Source of the DNA: Chelatococcus sp. YT9
GTDB lineage: Bacteria; Pseudomonadota; Alphaproteobacteria; Rhizobiales; Beijerinckiaceae
Length of the DNA: 64,000 nucleotides
Reading direction: 5' to 3'
NCBI RefSeq assembly: GCF_018398315.1
Contig: NZ_JAHBRW010000002.1
Coordinates: 232,637-296,636 of the forward strand
Below are positions 24,873 through 35,005 of the stretch, piece after piece. Each line of letters starts with the position of its first letter. Within the stretch, counting starts at the first letter, position 1. The translations under genes and the position numbers were made by a program. The notes under the pieces are model-generated. The model saw nothing but the letters and a program-made list of their open reading frames with translations, was not told where the DNA came from and made no database searches.

Positions 24873-25762
24873 AGCAGGGTCCGCGCCGCCTGACGATAAC
24901 GGCTCGGCGCGACACCCAGCATGCGCGTCAGAAACCGCGTAAAATAAGCGGGATCGTCATACCCAAGCTCAGCGCCGATCTGCTTGATCGTCAGAGACGA
25001 AAACAGCAGTTGCCGCCTCGCTTCCAAGACGATACGCCGCTCGATGATCTGCAGCGCGGAAACGCCAAGCACCTGGCGGCTGATCCGATTGAGATGCGTC
25101 TGGCTAATTCCGAGGGCATCAGCATACTTGCCGATGACGCGCGTGGTCCGATAGTGCTTGTCGACCAGAGTCCGAAATGCCGCGGCGTAGCGTACCGCTT
25201 GGGTGAGCCGCGCACCGGTGCGCTCATCGGCCATCCGGCCTGCCCGCGCGAGAGCGACGAGCAGCAAGGTGATCAGGGCTGGCATGGCCATTCCATGCCC
25301 CGTCCCGCGCCGGTCCGCCTCGTTGAGCAGGTTGGCAATTGCCGCGTGGACTTCGTCCATACCATCGCCGGTGAGCACGCGCGGCTGGGCGCTGATGTCG
25401 CCAACATCCCGTCCTGCGTTCTGGACGTCTCTCTCCATCAGTGTCAGCACGACACCAACGATGTCTCGGCTGAACACGTAGCCATGCACCGTGAGCGCGG
25501 GAACGACGACGACAGCCGGGCCGACAAGCTCGTATGTCGCGCCATCGATGGTCGTCCGCGCTGATCCGCTCGCAACCTGGAGAACCTGGAACAAGTGTTC
25601 GTGGCGATGCGGAGCGATGCGGAAGTCGTGGTGACTGCTGCGCGAAGCGATCGTCTCCCAATGGAGCCACTCGTGCTCCCTGTCCGCAACTTCGCCGAAA
25701 AGCGCGTAGATCGGAATTGTTTCCATGGTCGGATAGTCCAACAGTTTGCCTGCTCCGTCCAT
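24869..25762 (-). CDS. pobR: AraC-family regulator of 4-hydroxybenzoate hydroxylase (PobR-type)
   Basis: The 297-residue protein has a cupin-like sensing domain (residues ~40-110: PHRHEHLFQVLQVASGSART, VVVPALTVHGYVFS) and a C-terminal pair of AraC helix-turn-helices. These read IGKYADALGISQTHLNRISR and LTIKQIGAELGYDDPAYFTR. ATG 25762 has AAGGA upstream. It is divergent from pobA across 46 bp, and AraC-type PobR proteins occur next to pobA in many proteobacteria, so pobA activation by 4-hydroxybenzoate is the natural reading. The gene name rests on this context. Confidence 0.85.
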   Translation of the reverse strand: MDGAGKLLDYPTMETIPIYALFGEVADREHEWLHWETIASRSSHHDFRIAPHRHEHLFQVLQVASGSARTTIDGATYELVGPAVVVVPALTVHGYVFSRDIVGVVLTLMERDVQNAGRDVGDISAQPRVLTGDGMDEVHAAIANLLNEADRRGTGHGMAMPALITLLLVALARAGRMADERTGARLTQAVRYAAAFRTLVDKHYRTTRVIGKYADALGISQTHLNRISRQVLGVSALQIIERRIVLEARRQLLFSSLTIKQIGAELGYDDPAYFTRFLTRMLGVAPSRYRQAARTLL

Positions 25763-25796
25763 TGGCTTCCTTCGGCTTCACGCGCAGGATTCCTGA

Positions 25797-26972
<1,176 letters not shown>

Positions 26973-27005
26973 TGCGCCGCCATCCATCTTCCACGGCAAC
27001 GGCTT

Positions 27006-27716
27006 TCAATGGCCTACCCCGAGGAGGCGTTCCACGATACGCGGCTCCGTGGCGAGCAACCCGGGCGTTCCGTGCCAGGCGATGCGTCCGCGCTCGAGAA
27101 TAATGACGTCATCCGCGAAGGAGAGCGCTGCCTTTATCCTTTGCTCAACCAGCAGGATCGTCATCGTACGCGCCGCAGCCAATTCTGTCAGTGCAGCCAT
27201 CAGCTCATCACATATGACGGGCGCCAATCCTTCCAGCGGCTCATCCAGGAGCAGCACAGCCGGCTGCCCCAGGATAGCGCGCGCGGTGGTGAGCATCTGC
27301 TGCTCGCCCCCGCTCAGCTGCGAGCCCAGATTGTGGCGCCGCTCCTTGAGGCGGGGAAACATCGCATAACTTTCCTCAATCGCGGTTTTTGGGCGCCGCT
27401 TCAGGCCGACCTGAAGGTTCTCTTCCACCGTCAGGGATTGGAAAATCGACCGGTTCTGCGGCACATACCCGAGCCCACCGAGCGCACGTGCGGAACCATC
27501 GAGCGTCGTAAGATCCAAGGCGTCAATCGTCACACGGCCGGCATAGTGCTTCGTCTGTCCCGCGATGGAAGCAAACAGCGTCGTCTTGCCGACCCCGTTG
27601 CGGCCAAGGACCGCCAAGCGGCCGCCGGCGGGCACGTGAAATGTCACGTCCTCCAGTATACGTGTCGGGCCGTAGCCGGCACTGAGGCCCTTCACGTCAA
27701 GCGACGCTGCGGTCAT
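27006..27716 (-). CDS. livF: Branched-chain-amino-acid-type ABC transporter ATPase (LivF-like)
   Basis: The 236-residue ATPase has Walker A GRNGVGKTT, Q-loop GYVPQNRSIFQSLTVEENL (the LivF-type QNR and VEENL), signature LSGGEQQML, and Walker B VLLLDEPLEGLAP. ATG 27716 has GGGAG eight bases upstream; ATG 27722 sits too close to it. It overlaps the end of livG by 20 bases. It is one of the two ATPases of the five-gene importer 31542 to 27006. In this neighbourhood the cargo may be an aromatic acid rather than leucine; the sequence cannot decide. Confidence 0.9.
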   Translation of the reverse strand: MTAASLDVKGLSAGYGPTRILEDVTFHVPAGGRLAVLGRNGVGKTTLFASIAGQTKHYAGRVTIDALDLTTLDGSARALGGLGYVPQNRSIFQSLTVEENLQVGLKRRPKTAIEESYAMFPRLKERRHNLGSQLSGGEQQMLTTARAILGQPAVLLLDEPLEGLAPVICDELMAALTELAAARTMTILLVEQRIKAALSFADDVIILERGRIAWHGTPGLLATEPRIVERLLGVGH

Positions 27717-28458
27717 CAGCATAGCTCCCGAGATAAGCCTGGCGCACGGCGGCATCCGTGGCGACAGCCTCCGGCGTGCCCTCGAAGATGACGGCGCCCG
27801 CCGCCATCACGATCACTTTGCGCGCGAAACGAAAAACGAAATCCATGTCATGATCGATCATCAGTATCGCGAGATCAGCTGGCAGATGCGCGAGCGCCCG
27901 CTCGATCAGTACGATGTCCGCGCTGGGAACGCCTGCTGCTGGCTCGTCAAGCAGCAGCACCTTCGGCCGCAGCGCCATGACGAGCGCCACTTCAAGCAGC
28001 CGCTGCTGGCCATAGGCGATCTCCCCGACCGGAACCCGCGCTATCCCATTCAAATTGAAGAGCGCCAGAATCTCATCGCTTTCGCGAGCGACGTCCGGCA
28101 TAGTGCGGAAATCCGCGAACAGCCGCCCCGTACGTCCAAGCCGCTGAAGCAGCGCGAGTGCCACATGCTCCTCCGGCGTCATATCCGAGAACAGGCGGGT
28201 CACCTGGAAGCTGCGCACAAGGCCGCCTCTGACGCGCCGGGTGGGCGACCAGCGGGTCACATCCTCTCCGTCCAGGAATACGCCACCGGCATCGGGGCGA
28301 ACATGCCCCGTCACAAGATTGACGAATGTTGTCTTCCCCGCGCCATTCGTCCCTATCAACGCGACCCGGTCCCCTTTCGCAAGGGCGATCGACATGTCAC
28401 GCGTGACAATCAACCCTCCGAACCGCTTCCTGAGCTGACGAACTTCGAGGAGGCTCAT
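27697..28458 (-). CDS. livG: Branched-chain-amino-acid-type ABC transporter ATPase (LivG-like)
   Basis: The 253-residue ATPase starts MSLLEVRQLRKRFGGLIVTR. It has Walker A GTNGAGKTTFVNLVTG, SFQVTRLFSDMTPEEHVALA after the Q-loop, the LivG-type signature AYGQQRLLEVA, and Walker B VLLLDEPAAGV. ATG 28458 overlaps the livM stop by four bases. The open frame continues upstream only as antisense noise across livM. It partners with LivF. Confidence 0.92.
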   Translation of the reverse strand: MSLLEVRQLRKRFGGLIVTRDMSIALAKGDRVALIGTNGAGKTTFVNLVTGHVRPDAGGVFLDGEDVTRWSPTRRVRGGLVRSFQVTRLFSDMTPEEHVALALLQRLGRTGRLFADFRTMPDVARESDEILALFNLNGIARVPVGEIAYGQQRLLEVALVMALRPKVLLLDEPAAGVPSADIVLIERALAHLPADLAILMIDHDMDFVFRFARKVIVMAAGAVIFEGTPEAVATDAAVRQAYLGSYADDRSVA

Positions 28459-29465
28459 TTCTCGCTTTCCCGGGTTCGCTTCCAGAGCCCTTCTATCACG
28501 CCGGTTAGTCCCCTCGGCTCGAAGAGCACGACCGCGATCAGCATCGCCCCGACGATGGTCAGCCAGTGGAAGGGGTTGATCGCCGAAACGAGATGTTCGA
28601 ACCAGACGAATACAAACGTACCGATCAGGGCTCCAAATAACTTTCCCACGCCTCCGAGGACCAGCATCACGAGCGCCTCGGCGGAGAGCGTGAAGGAGAG
28701 GCTGTCGAGCCCCACGACCTTCGTTGCGATCGCGGACAAGGCGCCTCCCAAACCGGCGACCGCCCCGGCGATCGCGTAGAGCTTGACGAGTGTTCCGTAG
28801 ACTGGCGCACCCATCGCTCTGACGCGTATCGGATCCTGCTTGATGCCGCGGCAAAGCATCCCGAAGGGCGAGCGCACGACCACGCGCAGCGCGACAAACA
28901 CTAAAACGAGGAGTGCGACCGCGAGGACAAATGCGGTTCGTCCCCACAGATCGAACCGGAAGAGGCCGAACACCGGAGCCGGCGTAATACCGGATAGACC
29001 ATCGCTTCCGCCTGTCCAGGCCGAGAGCTTGTTCGCGGCCTCGTGGGCCAGTTGGACGATGGCGATTGAGAGAACGAGCTGACCCAGCCCACCTCCGCGC
29101 AGGATGACGAGGCTCGATGCGGTCCCTGCCAGTGCCCCCGCCACCGCGCCAACACCGAGCATGGCGAAAGGATCCGTCAATCCGAATTTGGAGGCCAGAA
29201 TGCCAGCTGCATAGGCGCCCGCGCCAAATAGCGCCGCATGGCCCAAAGTGGCGATACCGGCGTATCCCGTAACGAGATCCAGCGATAGTGCCAGGAGCAT
29301 GATCGCAATCATGCGCGTGAACAACGCGAGACTGCCAGGAAAGACAAAATAAAGAAAGGTGGCTGCGGCGAGGATGAGGAGTGCCGCCGCCGCATCGACA
29401 GCCCAACTGCGCCGAGCCCTCGTGAGACCGACAACGGTCCGCGCCTTGAGTATCGCGTCTGTCAT
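28455..29465 (-). CDS. livM: Branched-chain-amino-acid-type ABC transporter permease (LivM-like)
   Basis: The 336-residue permease has about nine membrane segments. The LivM core is present: LALSLDLVTGYAGIATLGHA, FGAGAYAAGILASKFG, and the coupling loop VRSPFGMLCRGIKQDPIRVR followed by VKLYAIAGAVAGLGGAL. ATG 29465 overlaps the stop of livH by four bases; the longer frame upstream lies over livH and is discarded. It forms the channel together with LivH. Confidence 0.92.
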   Translation of the reverse strand: MTDAILKARTVVGLTRARRSWAVDAAAALLILAAATFLYFVFPGSLALFTRMIAIMLLALSLDLVTGYAGIATLGHAALFGAGAYAAGILASKFGLTDPFAMLGVGAVAGALAGTASSLVILRGGGLGQLVLSIAIVQLAHEAANKLSAWTGGSDGLSGITPAPVFGLFRFDLWGRTAFVLAVALLVLVFVALRVVVRSPFGMLCRGIKQDPIRVRAMGAPVYGTLVKLYAIAGAVAGLGGALSAIATKVVGLDSLSFTLSAEALVMLVLGGVGKLFGALIGTFVFVWFEHLVSAINPFHWLTIVGAMLIAVVLFEPRGLTGVIEGLWKRTRESEK

Positions 29466-30325
29466 CCCGTCCGTCCCAGCAAACCGTGAGGAAAGATGCA
29501 GACGATCGCGATGACGGCGAGATAAAAGAAGAACTCGCCGAACTCCGGCATCAGATAGCGCCCGGTGGTCTCCACGGCCCCCAGCAGCAGGCAGGCGAGC
29601 AAGGCTCCCGGAATGGAGCCCGCGCCGCCCACCGACACCACGACGAGGAACGTCACCATATAGCGCAAGGCATAATAAGGCTCGATGGGGAGCAATTGCG
29701 CCCCGACAACCCCGCCCAATGCCGCAAGACCGACCGCGGCCGCGAAGCTGACGGCATAAACGATTTTCGTACGCACCCCGAGCGCCCCCGCCATCGCAGC
29801 ATTGTCGACGGAGGCGCGGAGTTTCACTCCAAATGCAGTGCGTTCGATCAAAACCCACAAGGCGATTGCGACGACGACCCCCGTCGCCACCGCGAAGAGT
29901 TTGTGTGCTGCGATCGATCGAAAGCCGAGTTCGACCGGCCCCTGCAACGCCTCCGGCAGAGGTATGGTCTTGAGCGAGGGCCCCATCACGAAGTTGGCGA
30001 TACCAATGATCACGAAGGTGATGCCAATGGTCATGAGCACCTGTGTGAGTTCAGGCGCGCCATAGATGCGGCGGTAAAGCCAACGCTCGAGAGGAACGGC
30101 GGCCAGCACAGTGCCGAACACCGCCGCGACCAGGGCAACGCCGTAAGGCACTCCGAGCTGATGGGCGGCGAAGGCCGCGATGTAACCGCCCATCATCGCA
30201 AAAGCACCATGGGCGAGGTTCACGACCTTCATCAATCCCATCGTCATACTGAGGCCGATGGAAATGACAAAAAGCACCATGCCATAGGCGAAGGCATCAA
30301 CGGCGATGGAAAGAATGGTTTGCAT
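29462..30325 (-). CDS. livH: Branched-chain-amino-acid-type ABC transporter permease (LivH-like)
   Basis: The 287-residue permease has the LivH signatures GLSMTMGLMKVVNLAHGAFA near the N-terminus and LRASVDNAAMAGALGVRTKI in the coupling loop. AAVGLAALGGVVGAQLLPIEP follows towards the C-terminus. Eight or so membrane segments are visible. It follows the binding-protein gene after 50 bp on the same strand and is translationally linked to livM. Confidence 0.92.
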   Translation of the reverse strand: MQTILSIAVDAFAYGMVLFVISIGLSMTMGLMKVVNLAHGAFAMMGGYIAAFAAHQLGVPYGVALVAAVFGTVLAAVPLERWLYRRIYGAPELTQVLMTIGITFVIIGIANFVMGPSLKTIPLPEALQGPVELGFRSIAAHKLFAVATGVVVAIALWVLIERTAFGVKLRASVDNAAMAGALGVRTKIVYAVSFAAAVGLAALGGVVGAQLLPIEPYYALRYMVTFLVVVSVGGAGSIPGALLACLLLGAVETTGRYLMPEFGEFFFYLAVIAIVCIFPHGLLGRTG

Positions 30326-30375
30326 CGCACCTCAGGGTCGACTCAAGGAACAGCTCCCATCAACAATGCCTGCCA

Positions 30376-31542
30376 TCACGGCGCCTTCCAACCTGGGTCC
30401 CCCTGTTTTTCAAAGGTCCGTATTTCCTTGTTGATGTATTTTCCGTTGTCTTCGGCGACTTCCCGAAGATAAATGTTCTGCGTGATGTGACGGTTTTGAG
30501 GATTGATCGACACCGGTCCGCGAGGGCTTGTCCAGGACATGCCTTTTACTGCGTCTACGGCCGCCTTGGCGTCCTGCTTGCCGCCCGTCGCCTCGATCAT
30601 CTTCGCAATGACATACATGCCGTCATAGGCGCCCACAGCCGGGAAGCTCAGACTTGCGGGGTCGCCGATCGCCTTCGAAGCGGCCTCGACAAAAGCCTTG
30701 TTCTCCGGCGAATCGTGGCTCACGGCGTAGTGAAACGTCGTCAACGTTCCCAAGGCGCTTTCACGCAGCGCAGGCAGATCCGATTCCTGTGTGAGATCCC
30801 CGGGCGCCAGCAAGGTGATGCCAGCTTTCCGCAGGCCGTTTTCGGCGAACGACTTCATGAAACCGAGCGTCGCCGGTCCAGAAGGCAAAAACGCGAAAAC
30901 GCCCTCGGCGCCCGAATCCTTGATACGCTGCATGATCGGACTGAAGTCATTCGTATTCATCGGCATGCGCACCGAGGCCACCACCTCGCCGCCTGCGTCC
31001 TTGAAGCCTTTGACAAAGGCCGACTCCGCGTCGACACCTGGGCCATAGTCCGTGACGACCGTGATGGCTTTCTTGATGCCGCGTTCACGCGCGACGGTCG
31101 CCATCGGCGTCGACGTCTGCCAAGTCGTGAAGGACGTGCGTACCACATAGGGACTGGCGTTCGTAATGGCCGACGTGGCCGCGTTGAACACGACCATCGG
31201 CACATTGCCCTCTACCAAGATTGGGGCGGCCGCCATGGCATCAGGCGTGTAATAGTAACCCGCCAGATATTGCACGCCCTCACCAACAATGAGGTCACGC
31301 GTCACGGCGGCGGACTTGGCGGGATCCGCCGCCGGAAGGTCACGGTAGACGATCTCGATGGTGTTGTTTCCGATCTTGTTCCCGTGAAGCGCGAGCCAGG
31401 CGTCAATTCCTGCCTGGAAGTTGCGCCCCTGCAGCGCCGCCGGCCCGGAAAAAGGGCCAACCACTCCAATCTTGATGGTATCGGCGATGGCCACGCCGGT
31501 GCTCATGGCGAGCGCCAACGCAAGTATGGCCAGCTTTTTCAT
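30376..31542 (-). CDS. Liv-type ABC transporter substrate-binding protein
   Basis: The 388-residue protein has a Sec signal peptide (MKKLAILALALAMSTGVAIA). The mature type I periplasmic fold begins DTIKIGVVGPFSGPAALQGR. Further markers are DLIVGEGVQYLAGYYYTPDA and FSPIMQRIKDSGAEGVFAF. ATG 31542 sits behind AGGACTG; the open frame extends another 65 codons without support. Family members bind leucine, other amino acids, amides, or aromatic acids. The 284-bp region upstream, up to the GntR gene, must contain the transporter promoter; no clear operator was recognised in it. Confidence 0.92.
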   Translation of the reverse strand: MKKLAILALALAMSTGVAIADTIKIGVVGPFSGPAALQGRNFQAGIDAWLALHGNKIGNNTIEIVYRDLPAADPAKSAAVTRDLIVGEGVQYLAGYYYTPDAMAAAPILVEGNVPMVVFNAATSAITNASPYVVRTSFTTWQTSTPMATVARERGIKKAITVVTDYGPGVDAESAFVKGFKDAGGEVVASVRMPMNTNDFSPIMQRIKDSGAEGVFAFLPSGPATLGFMKSFAENGLRKAGITLLAPGDLTQESDLPALRESALGTLTTFHYAVSHDSPENKAFVEAASKAIGDPASLSFPAVGAYDGMYVIAKMIEATGGKQDAKAAVDAVKGMSWTSPRGPVSINPQNRHITQNIYLREVAEDNGKYINKEIRTFEKQGDPGWKAP

Positions 31543-31826
31543 ATCAGTCCTCCCCAAAACCGCCAGAAGCTTACCCTCAATCGGAAGCGCTGGGACACCG
31601 CTTGGCGCGATTGCCCATCTGACATTTTGCAAATCCCCCTGTCGGGAGGAAATGAAAAAGTAGCGATGATCTATAGTTTGGGGGTTATACCTCAACGGGC
31701 GATGCGGGCATCCGCCAGGCCGTGCAAACATCCGCATATGCGGTCATAGCGCATTCCCTCAAGCGCAATGCTCGGGATCGGCGTGGTGCGTCGCTCGCGC
31801 TGGCCCACTCAAGGAATGGCAAAGCG

Positions 31827-32513
31827 TCAGCTGATCAAGCTGTTCTCAAAAGCGAAATCGAGACAGCCCTGCACATGCCGCTCGAGCACCCGCTGGGCTT
31901 CCTCCGTGTCACGGTTCAGCGCGCAGGTCAGCAGCGCCTTATGTTCCTCTGCGGCGATACCACCGCGAAAGATTACGAACACCATCTGGTAGCGCAGATA
32001 CCGGTCGTAGATGCCGGAGTGCATGTCAAGAAGCGCTCTTGAACCGCAAGCCGACACGAGCGCCTGGTGGAATTCCCAGTCGTAACGCTTCCATTGCTCG
32101 GTTCGTGATGTGTCCCCCGCCAGAAGGCCCGCTTCCATGCGTGCGAGCTTGTGATGAGCGGCGACGACCCTGCCCTCCCATTCCATATCGCCCGCCCGAA
32201 AAGACTCGCTCAGCGCGTGCTTCTCGATGAGAAGCCGCAACGCCGCGATCTCCCGCAGATCCTCCGTCGAACAGGGCGCGACCTGAAAACCCCGCTGCCC
32301 CTCCGCGATGACTAACCCTTCTGGGGTCAATCGACTCAGGATCTCGCGCAAGGTGCTGATGCCCACCCCATAGGTGGGGCGCAATTTCTCCAGGGTTAAC
32401 CGCTGCGCCGGCTTTAGGCGGCCGAAGACGATATCCGCGCGAATGCGGGCGTAGGCCTGCTCGCCGGACGTCGCAACGGCGGTCTCTTCGCCTAACAGAT
32501 CTGATTCAGCCAT
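31827..32513 (-). CDS. GntR-family regulator with FCD domain
   Basis: The 228-residue regulator has a GntR winged helix (ARIRADIVFGRLKPAQRLTL, GVGISTLREILSRLTPEGLV) and an all-helical FCD ligand domain. The latter contains REIAALRLLIEKHALSESFR and QWKRYDWEFHQALVSACGSR, with Asp/His positions suited to a metal-bound carboxylate ligand. It lies upstream of, and on the same strand as, the Liv-type importer, so it is its likely regulator. Effectors of this subfamily are usually small carboxylic or aromatic acids. Confidence 0.9.
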   Translation of the reverse strand: MAESDLLGEETAVATSGEQAYARIRADIVFGRLKPAQRLTLEKLRPTYGVGISTLREILSRLTPEGLVIAEGQRGFQVAPCSTEDLREIAALRLLIEKHALSESFRAGDMEWEGRVVAAHHKLARMEAGLLAGDTSRTEQWKRYDWEFHQALVSACGSRALLDMHSGIYDRYLRYQMVFVIFRGGIAAEEHKALLTCALNRDTEEAQRVLERHVQGCLDFAFENSLIS

Positions 32514-32937
32514 GGCTTGGTTTCACCCTTCCGACAGAAGGCTTACCGGGAACGTTAAACTAAGCCAAGCTCAACATCACCAGCTATTTCAAGAAATCTC
32601 TGATGATTACAATTTTATCGATTGATACGTAAACTGATACGATCTATGGTTCGGAAGTCAGGCAGCGGTCGACGCCCACCTTCCATCGAACTCCCCGACC
32701 GATCGCTTGACATCATGAATTCGATAAGCTGGCGGCTCCGGGAGGAAGCTCATGGACAGCGTTCGCGCGCCGGTATGATCGACACCCGGGCACCTCAAGG
32801 CCGGAGAGTCCTTCCGACATCTCAACCAGCCGCCGACCATCCCATTCTCCACCGCGGACGGCATGACGCTTTTCGCCACCAATCCCCGAGGATCGGCGGC
32901 ACTAATCCCACACGCCGAGCAATAGCCGAAACACCCC
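32514..32937. other. 424-bp intergenic region between gntR and the first aroQ
   Basis: No supported gene. The left part (32570-32650) is clearly AT-rich and contains two TGATACG copies 12 bp apart (32623 and 32635), which fits a promoter/operator for the divergent genes. The right part (32700-32930) is GC-rich and protein-like in places, but no frame is open with a recognisable family. Confidence 0.5.
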
Positions 32938-33381
32938 ATGAACAATGTCGTCTATATTCTCAATGGCCCGAACCTGAACTTGCTGGGCGATCGCGAGCCT
33001 GCAATCTACGGCACAGCAACACTCGCGGATATTCGCGAACGCTGCGACAACACCGCTATTAAGCTTGGTCTCGCGGTTGACTTCCGGCAGACGAATTTCG
33101 AAGGTGAACTTGTGGAAAGCGTCCACGAGGCGCGCGGCAAAGCTTGTGCAATCATCATCAATCCTGCGGCCTACACATTCACGTCGATCGCCCTGCTCGA
33201 CGCGCTCAAGACATTCGACAAGCCGAAAATCGAATTGCATATATCAAATATTCACACCCGCGAGAGCATCTATCACAACTCGCTGATCTCGCGAGCCGCA
33301 ACCGGGATTATTATTGGTCTTGGGGCAGCCGGTTACGAGCTTGCTCTGCAAGCGGTCTCCGCCCTGGTCCCGCAGAATTAG
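32938..33381 (+). CDS. aroQ: Type II 3-dehydroquinate dehydratase, divergent copy
   Basis: The 147-residue protein has the type II dehydroquinase fold: [20 protein letters not shown] at the start, with the Arg and Tyr of the catalytic loop kept, IIINPAAYTFTSIALLDAL, and IELHISNIHTRESIYHNSL. It departs from the family at two normally invariant spots. The YTHTS histidine is Phe (YTFTS), and the FRxHS arginine is replaced (IYHNS). It may be weakly active, or specialised for another ring compound. No strong Shine-Dalgarno precedes ATG 32938. It converges on the TetR gene and is a paralogue of the aroQ at 37375. Confidence 0.87.
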   Translation: MNNVVYILNGPNLNLLGDREPAIYGTATLADIRERCDNTAIKLGLAVDFRQTNFEGELVESVHEARGKACAIIINPAAYTFTSIALLDALKTFDKPKIELHISNIHTRESIYHNSLISRAATGIIIGLGAAGYELALQAVSALVPQN

Positions 33382-33446
33382 GAGGTTCCCGACAAGAACG
33401 ATGTCACCGCTGCCGCGCGTCAACTCGTTTCGACCAGCCAAATACA

Positions 33447-34121
33447 TCAACGACAGAGCATGCGAAGGACGGTGTCGACCGCGCTCCTTCTTCGGCGTGC
33501 GCGCGCGGCAGGATCAGCCATGTCATGCCCGAACACCTGCTGGATCGTCGCTTGGTTCGACACATTGTAAAAACTGAGTGCACTGATGGTGAGGTGGATA
33601 TCAATTGGATCAAGCCCCTCCCGGAATGCACCTGATGCCAGTCCACGATCGTATATTTCGCGGATCATATTGATTGCAGACATGTTGAGGTCGCTAATCT
33701 TAGAGGAATTCTTGAGATGTCGGGCGTGATGGATATTCTCGACCATGACAAGGCGGACGAAATCCGGATTATCGGCGTGATAATCGAACGTGAAGCCCGC
33801 AAGGGTGGCTATAGCCTCCACGGGAGGCAACGTCGCGAGGTCCAGGCTCCGCTCGAACCTACGGATACGATCGTAGGCCTCCTCGAGAACAGCCTGGTAG
33901 AGCCCCTCCTTATCCCCGAAATAGTAGTAGATCATCCTCTTGCTGGTGACAGTCTTGGCGGCGATCTCATCGACACGGGCGCCGCTCAGTCCGTATTCCA
34001 CGAACTCCTCACGGGCAACCGCCAGGATCCCCTGCTTGACCCCTTCAGGATCCTGCGTCCAGCTGGCGGATTTCTTTCCGCCTTTGACCCGCGACGGCCG
34101 GGACGTAGCAACGCGATCCAT
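33447..34121 (-). CDS. TetR-family transcriptional regulator
   Basis: The 224-residue regulator has an N-terminal TetR helix-turn-helix: ILAVAREEFVEYGLSGARVD, then EIAAKTVTSKRMIYYYFGDK, with a helical ligand domain behind (DNPDFVRLVMVENIHHARHL). ATG 34121 is chosen because AAAGGG lies a few bases upstream; the frame is open a further 34 codons without a ribosome-binding site. It is divergent from the ABC importer/quinate operon starting at 34326 across 204 bp, and is therefore its likely repressor. Quinate, shikimate or dehydroshikimate are reasonable effectors by context. Confidence 0.88.
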   Translation of the reverse strand: MDRVATSRPSRVKGGKKSASWTQDPEGVKQGILAVAREEFVEYGLSGARVDEIAAKTVTSKRMIYYYFGDKEGLYQAVLEEAYDRIRRFERSLDLATLPPVEAIATLAGFTFDYHADNPDFVRLVMVENIHHARHLKNSSKISDLNMSAINMIREIYDRGLASGAFREGLDPIDIHLTISALSFYNVSNQATIQQVFGHDMADPAARARRRRSAVDTVLRMLCR

Positions 34122-34325
34122 GACAACCCTTTCATACCGCCTCCGACCGAGCATGAAGCCCGATTGAACGAACCGGTTAATTTCACTTGACCAATTGAAC
34201 CAGATCGTACAATTAATGTCCATGGCTCGAGGGTACGTATTGAGGTCGCTGGAGCCGCGGCAGAAGCGCGCGACTCATACAGGTCGCATCGACCCGCAAA
34301 GAAGGTCGACAGCGAGGGGAGATGA

Positions 34326-34994
34326 ATGAACTATCAGCTCGATTTCACCCCCGTCATCGAGGGTCTGCCTGATCTTCTGATTGCATGTCTCGGGACGCTT
34401 TGGCTCGCCCTCGGCGGGATGGTTCTCGCCATAATTATTGGTATAGGGGGAGTCGTTCTGCGCGATTCTCACGTCAAATCACTCCGCTGGCTTGTTATTT
34501 CCTTCGTTGAGCTGATACGTAACACGCCGTTCCTGGTCCAGATCTATTTCATCTATTTCGCCCTGCCTTTGGCGGGACTGCGCCTCGATCCAACACCCAC
34601 AGCGATCATCGCTCTTGGAATTAACGGCGGCGCTTACGCCATCGAGATCATCCGCGGTGGCGTGCAGTCCATCAGCAAGGCACAGATCGAAGCCGGGCTG
34701 GCGCTGGGCCTGCACAAGGCGCAGGTCTTTCGGTTGATCGTGTTGAAACCGGCCCTCCGGGCGATTTTCCCGTCACTCACCAGCCAGTTCATACTCCTCA
34801 CGCTCACGACAAGTATTGCTTCTGCCATCTCGGCCTACGAACTGACCTCGGTCGCCCAGCAGATCGAGTCCAACAGCTTTCGCAGCTTCGAAGTCTATGG
34901 CGTGATAACTCTTTGCTACCTCATCATGTCGTGGCTATTAATGCGGATGTTCGGTATGATCTCTGCGCATTACTTCAGCTACCCGGTCAAGTGA
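34326..34994 (+). CDS. Polar-amino-acid-type ABC permease, subunit 1
   Basis: The 222-residue permease belongs to the HisM/GlnP family. It has LIRNTPFLVQIYFIYFALPL near segment 3, the coupling loop QIEAGLALGLHKAQVFRLIV, and FPSLTSQFILLTLTTSIASA. It is the first gene of an eight-gene run to 41661: two permeases, binding protein, ATPase, dehydroquinase, Gfo/Idh/MocA oxidoreductase, AroE-like protein and QuiC. This placement suggests the importer brings in quinate or shikimate rather than an amino acid. Confidence 0.9.
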   Translation: MNYQLDFTPVIEGLPDLLIACLGTLWLALGGMVLAIIIGIGGVVLRDSHVKSLRWLVISFVELIRNTPFLVQIYFIYFALPLAGLRLDPTPTAIIALGINGGAYAIEIIRGGVQSISKAQIEAGLALGLHKAQVFRLIVLKPALRAIFPSLTSQFILLTLTTSIASAISAYELTSVAQQIESNSFRSFEVYGVITLCYLIMSWLLMRMFGMISAHYFSYPVK

Positions 34995-35005
34995 GGGCGG
35001 CGGGG

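Noticed and set aside
32714-32935. Possible coding remnant before the first aroQ
   Set aside because: A frame reads DGMTLFATNPRGSAALIPH but contains a stop upstream and no family was recognised.
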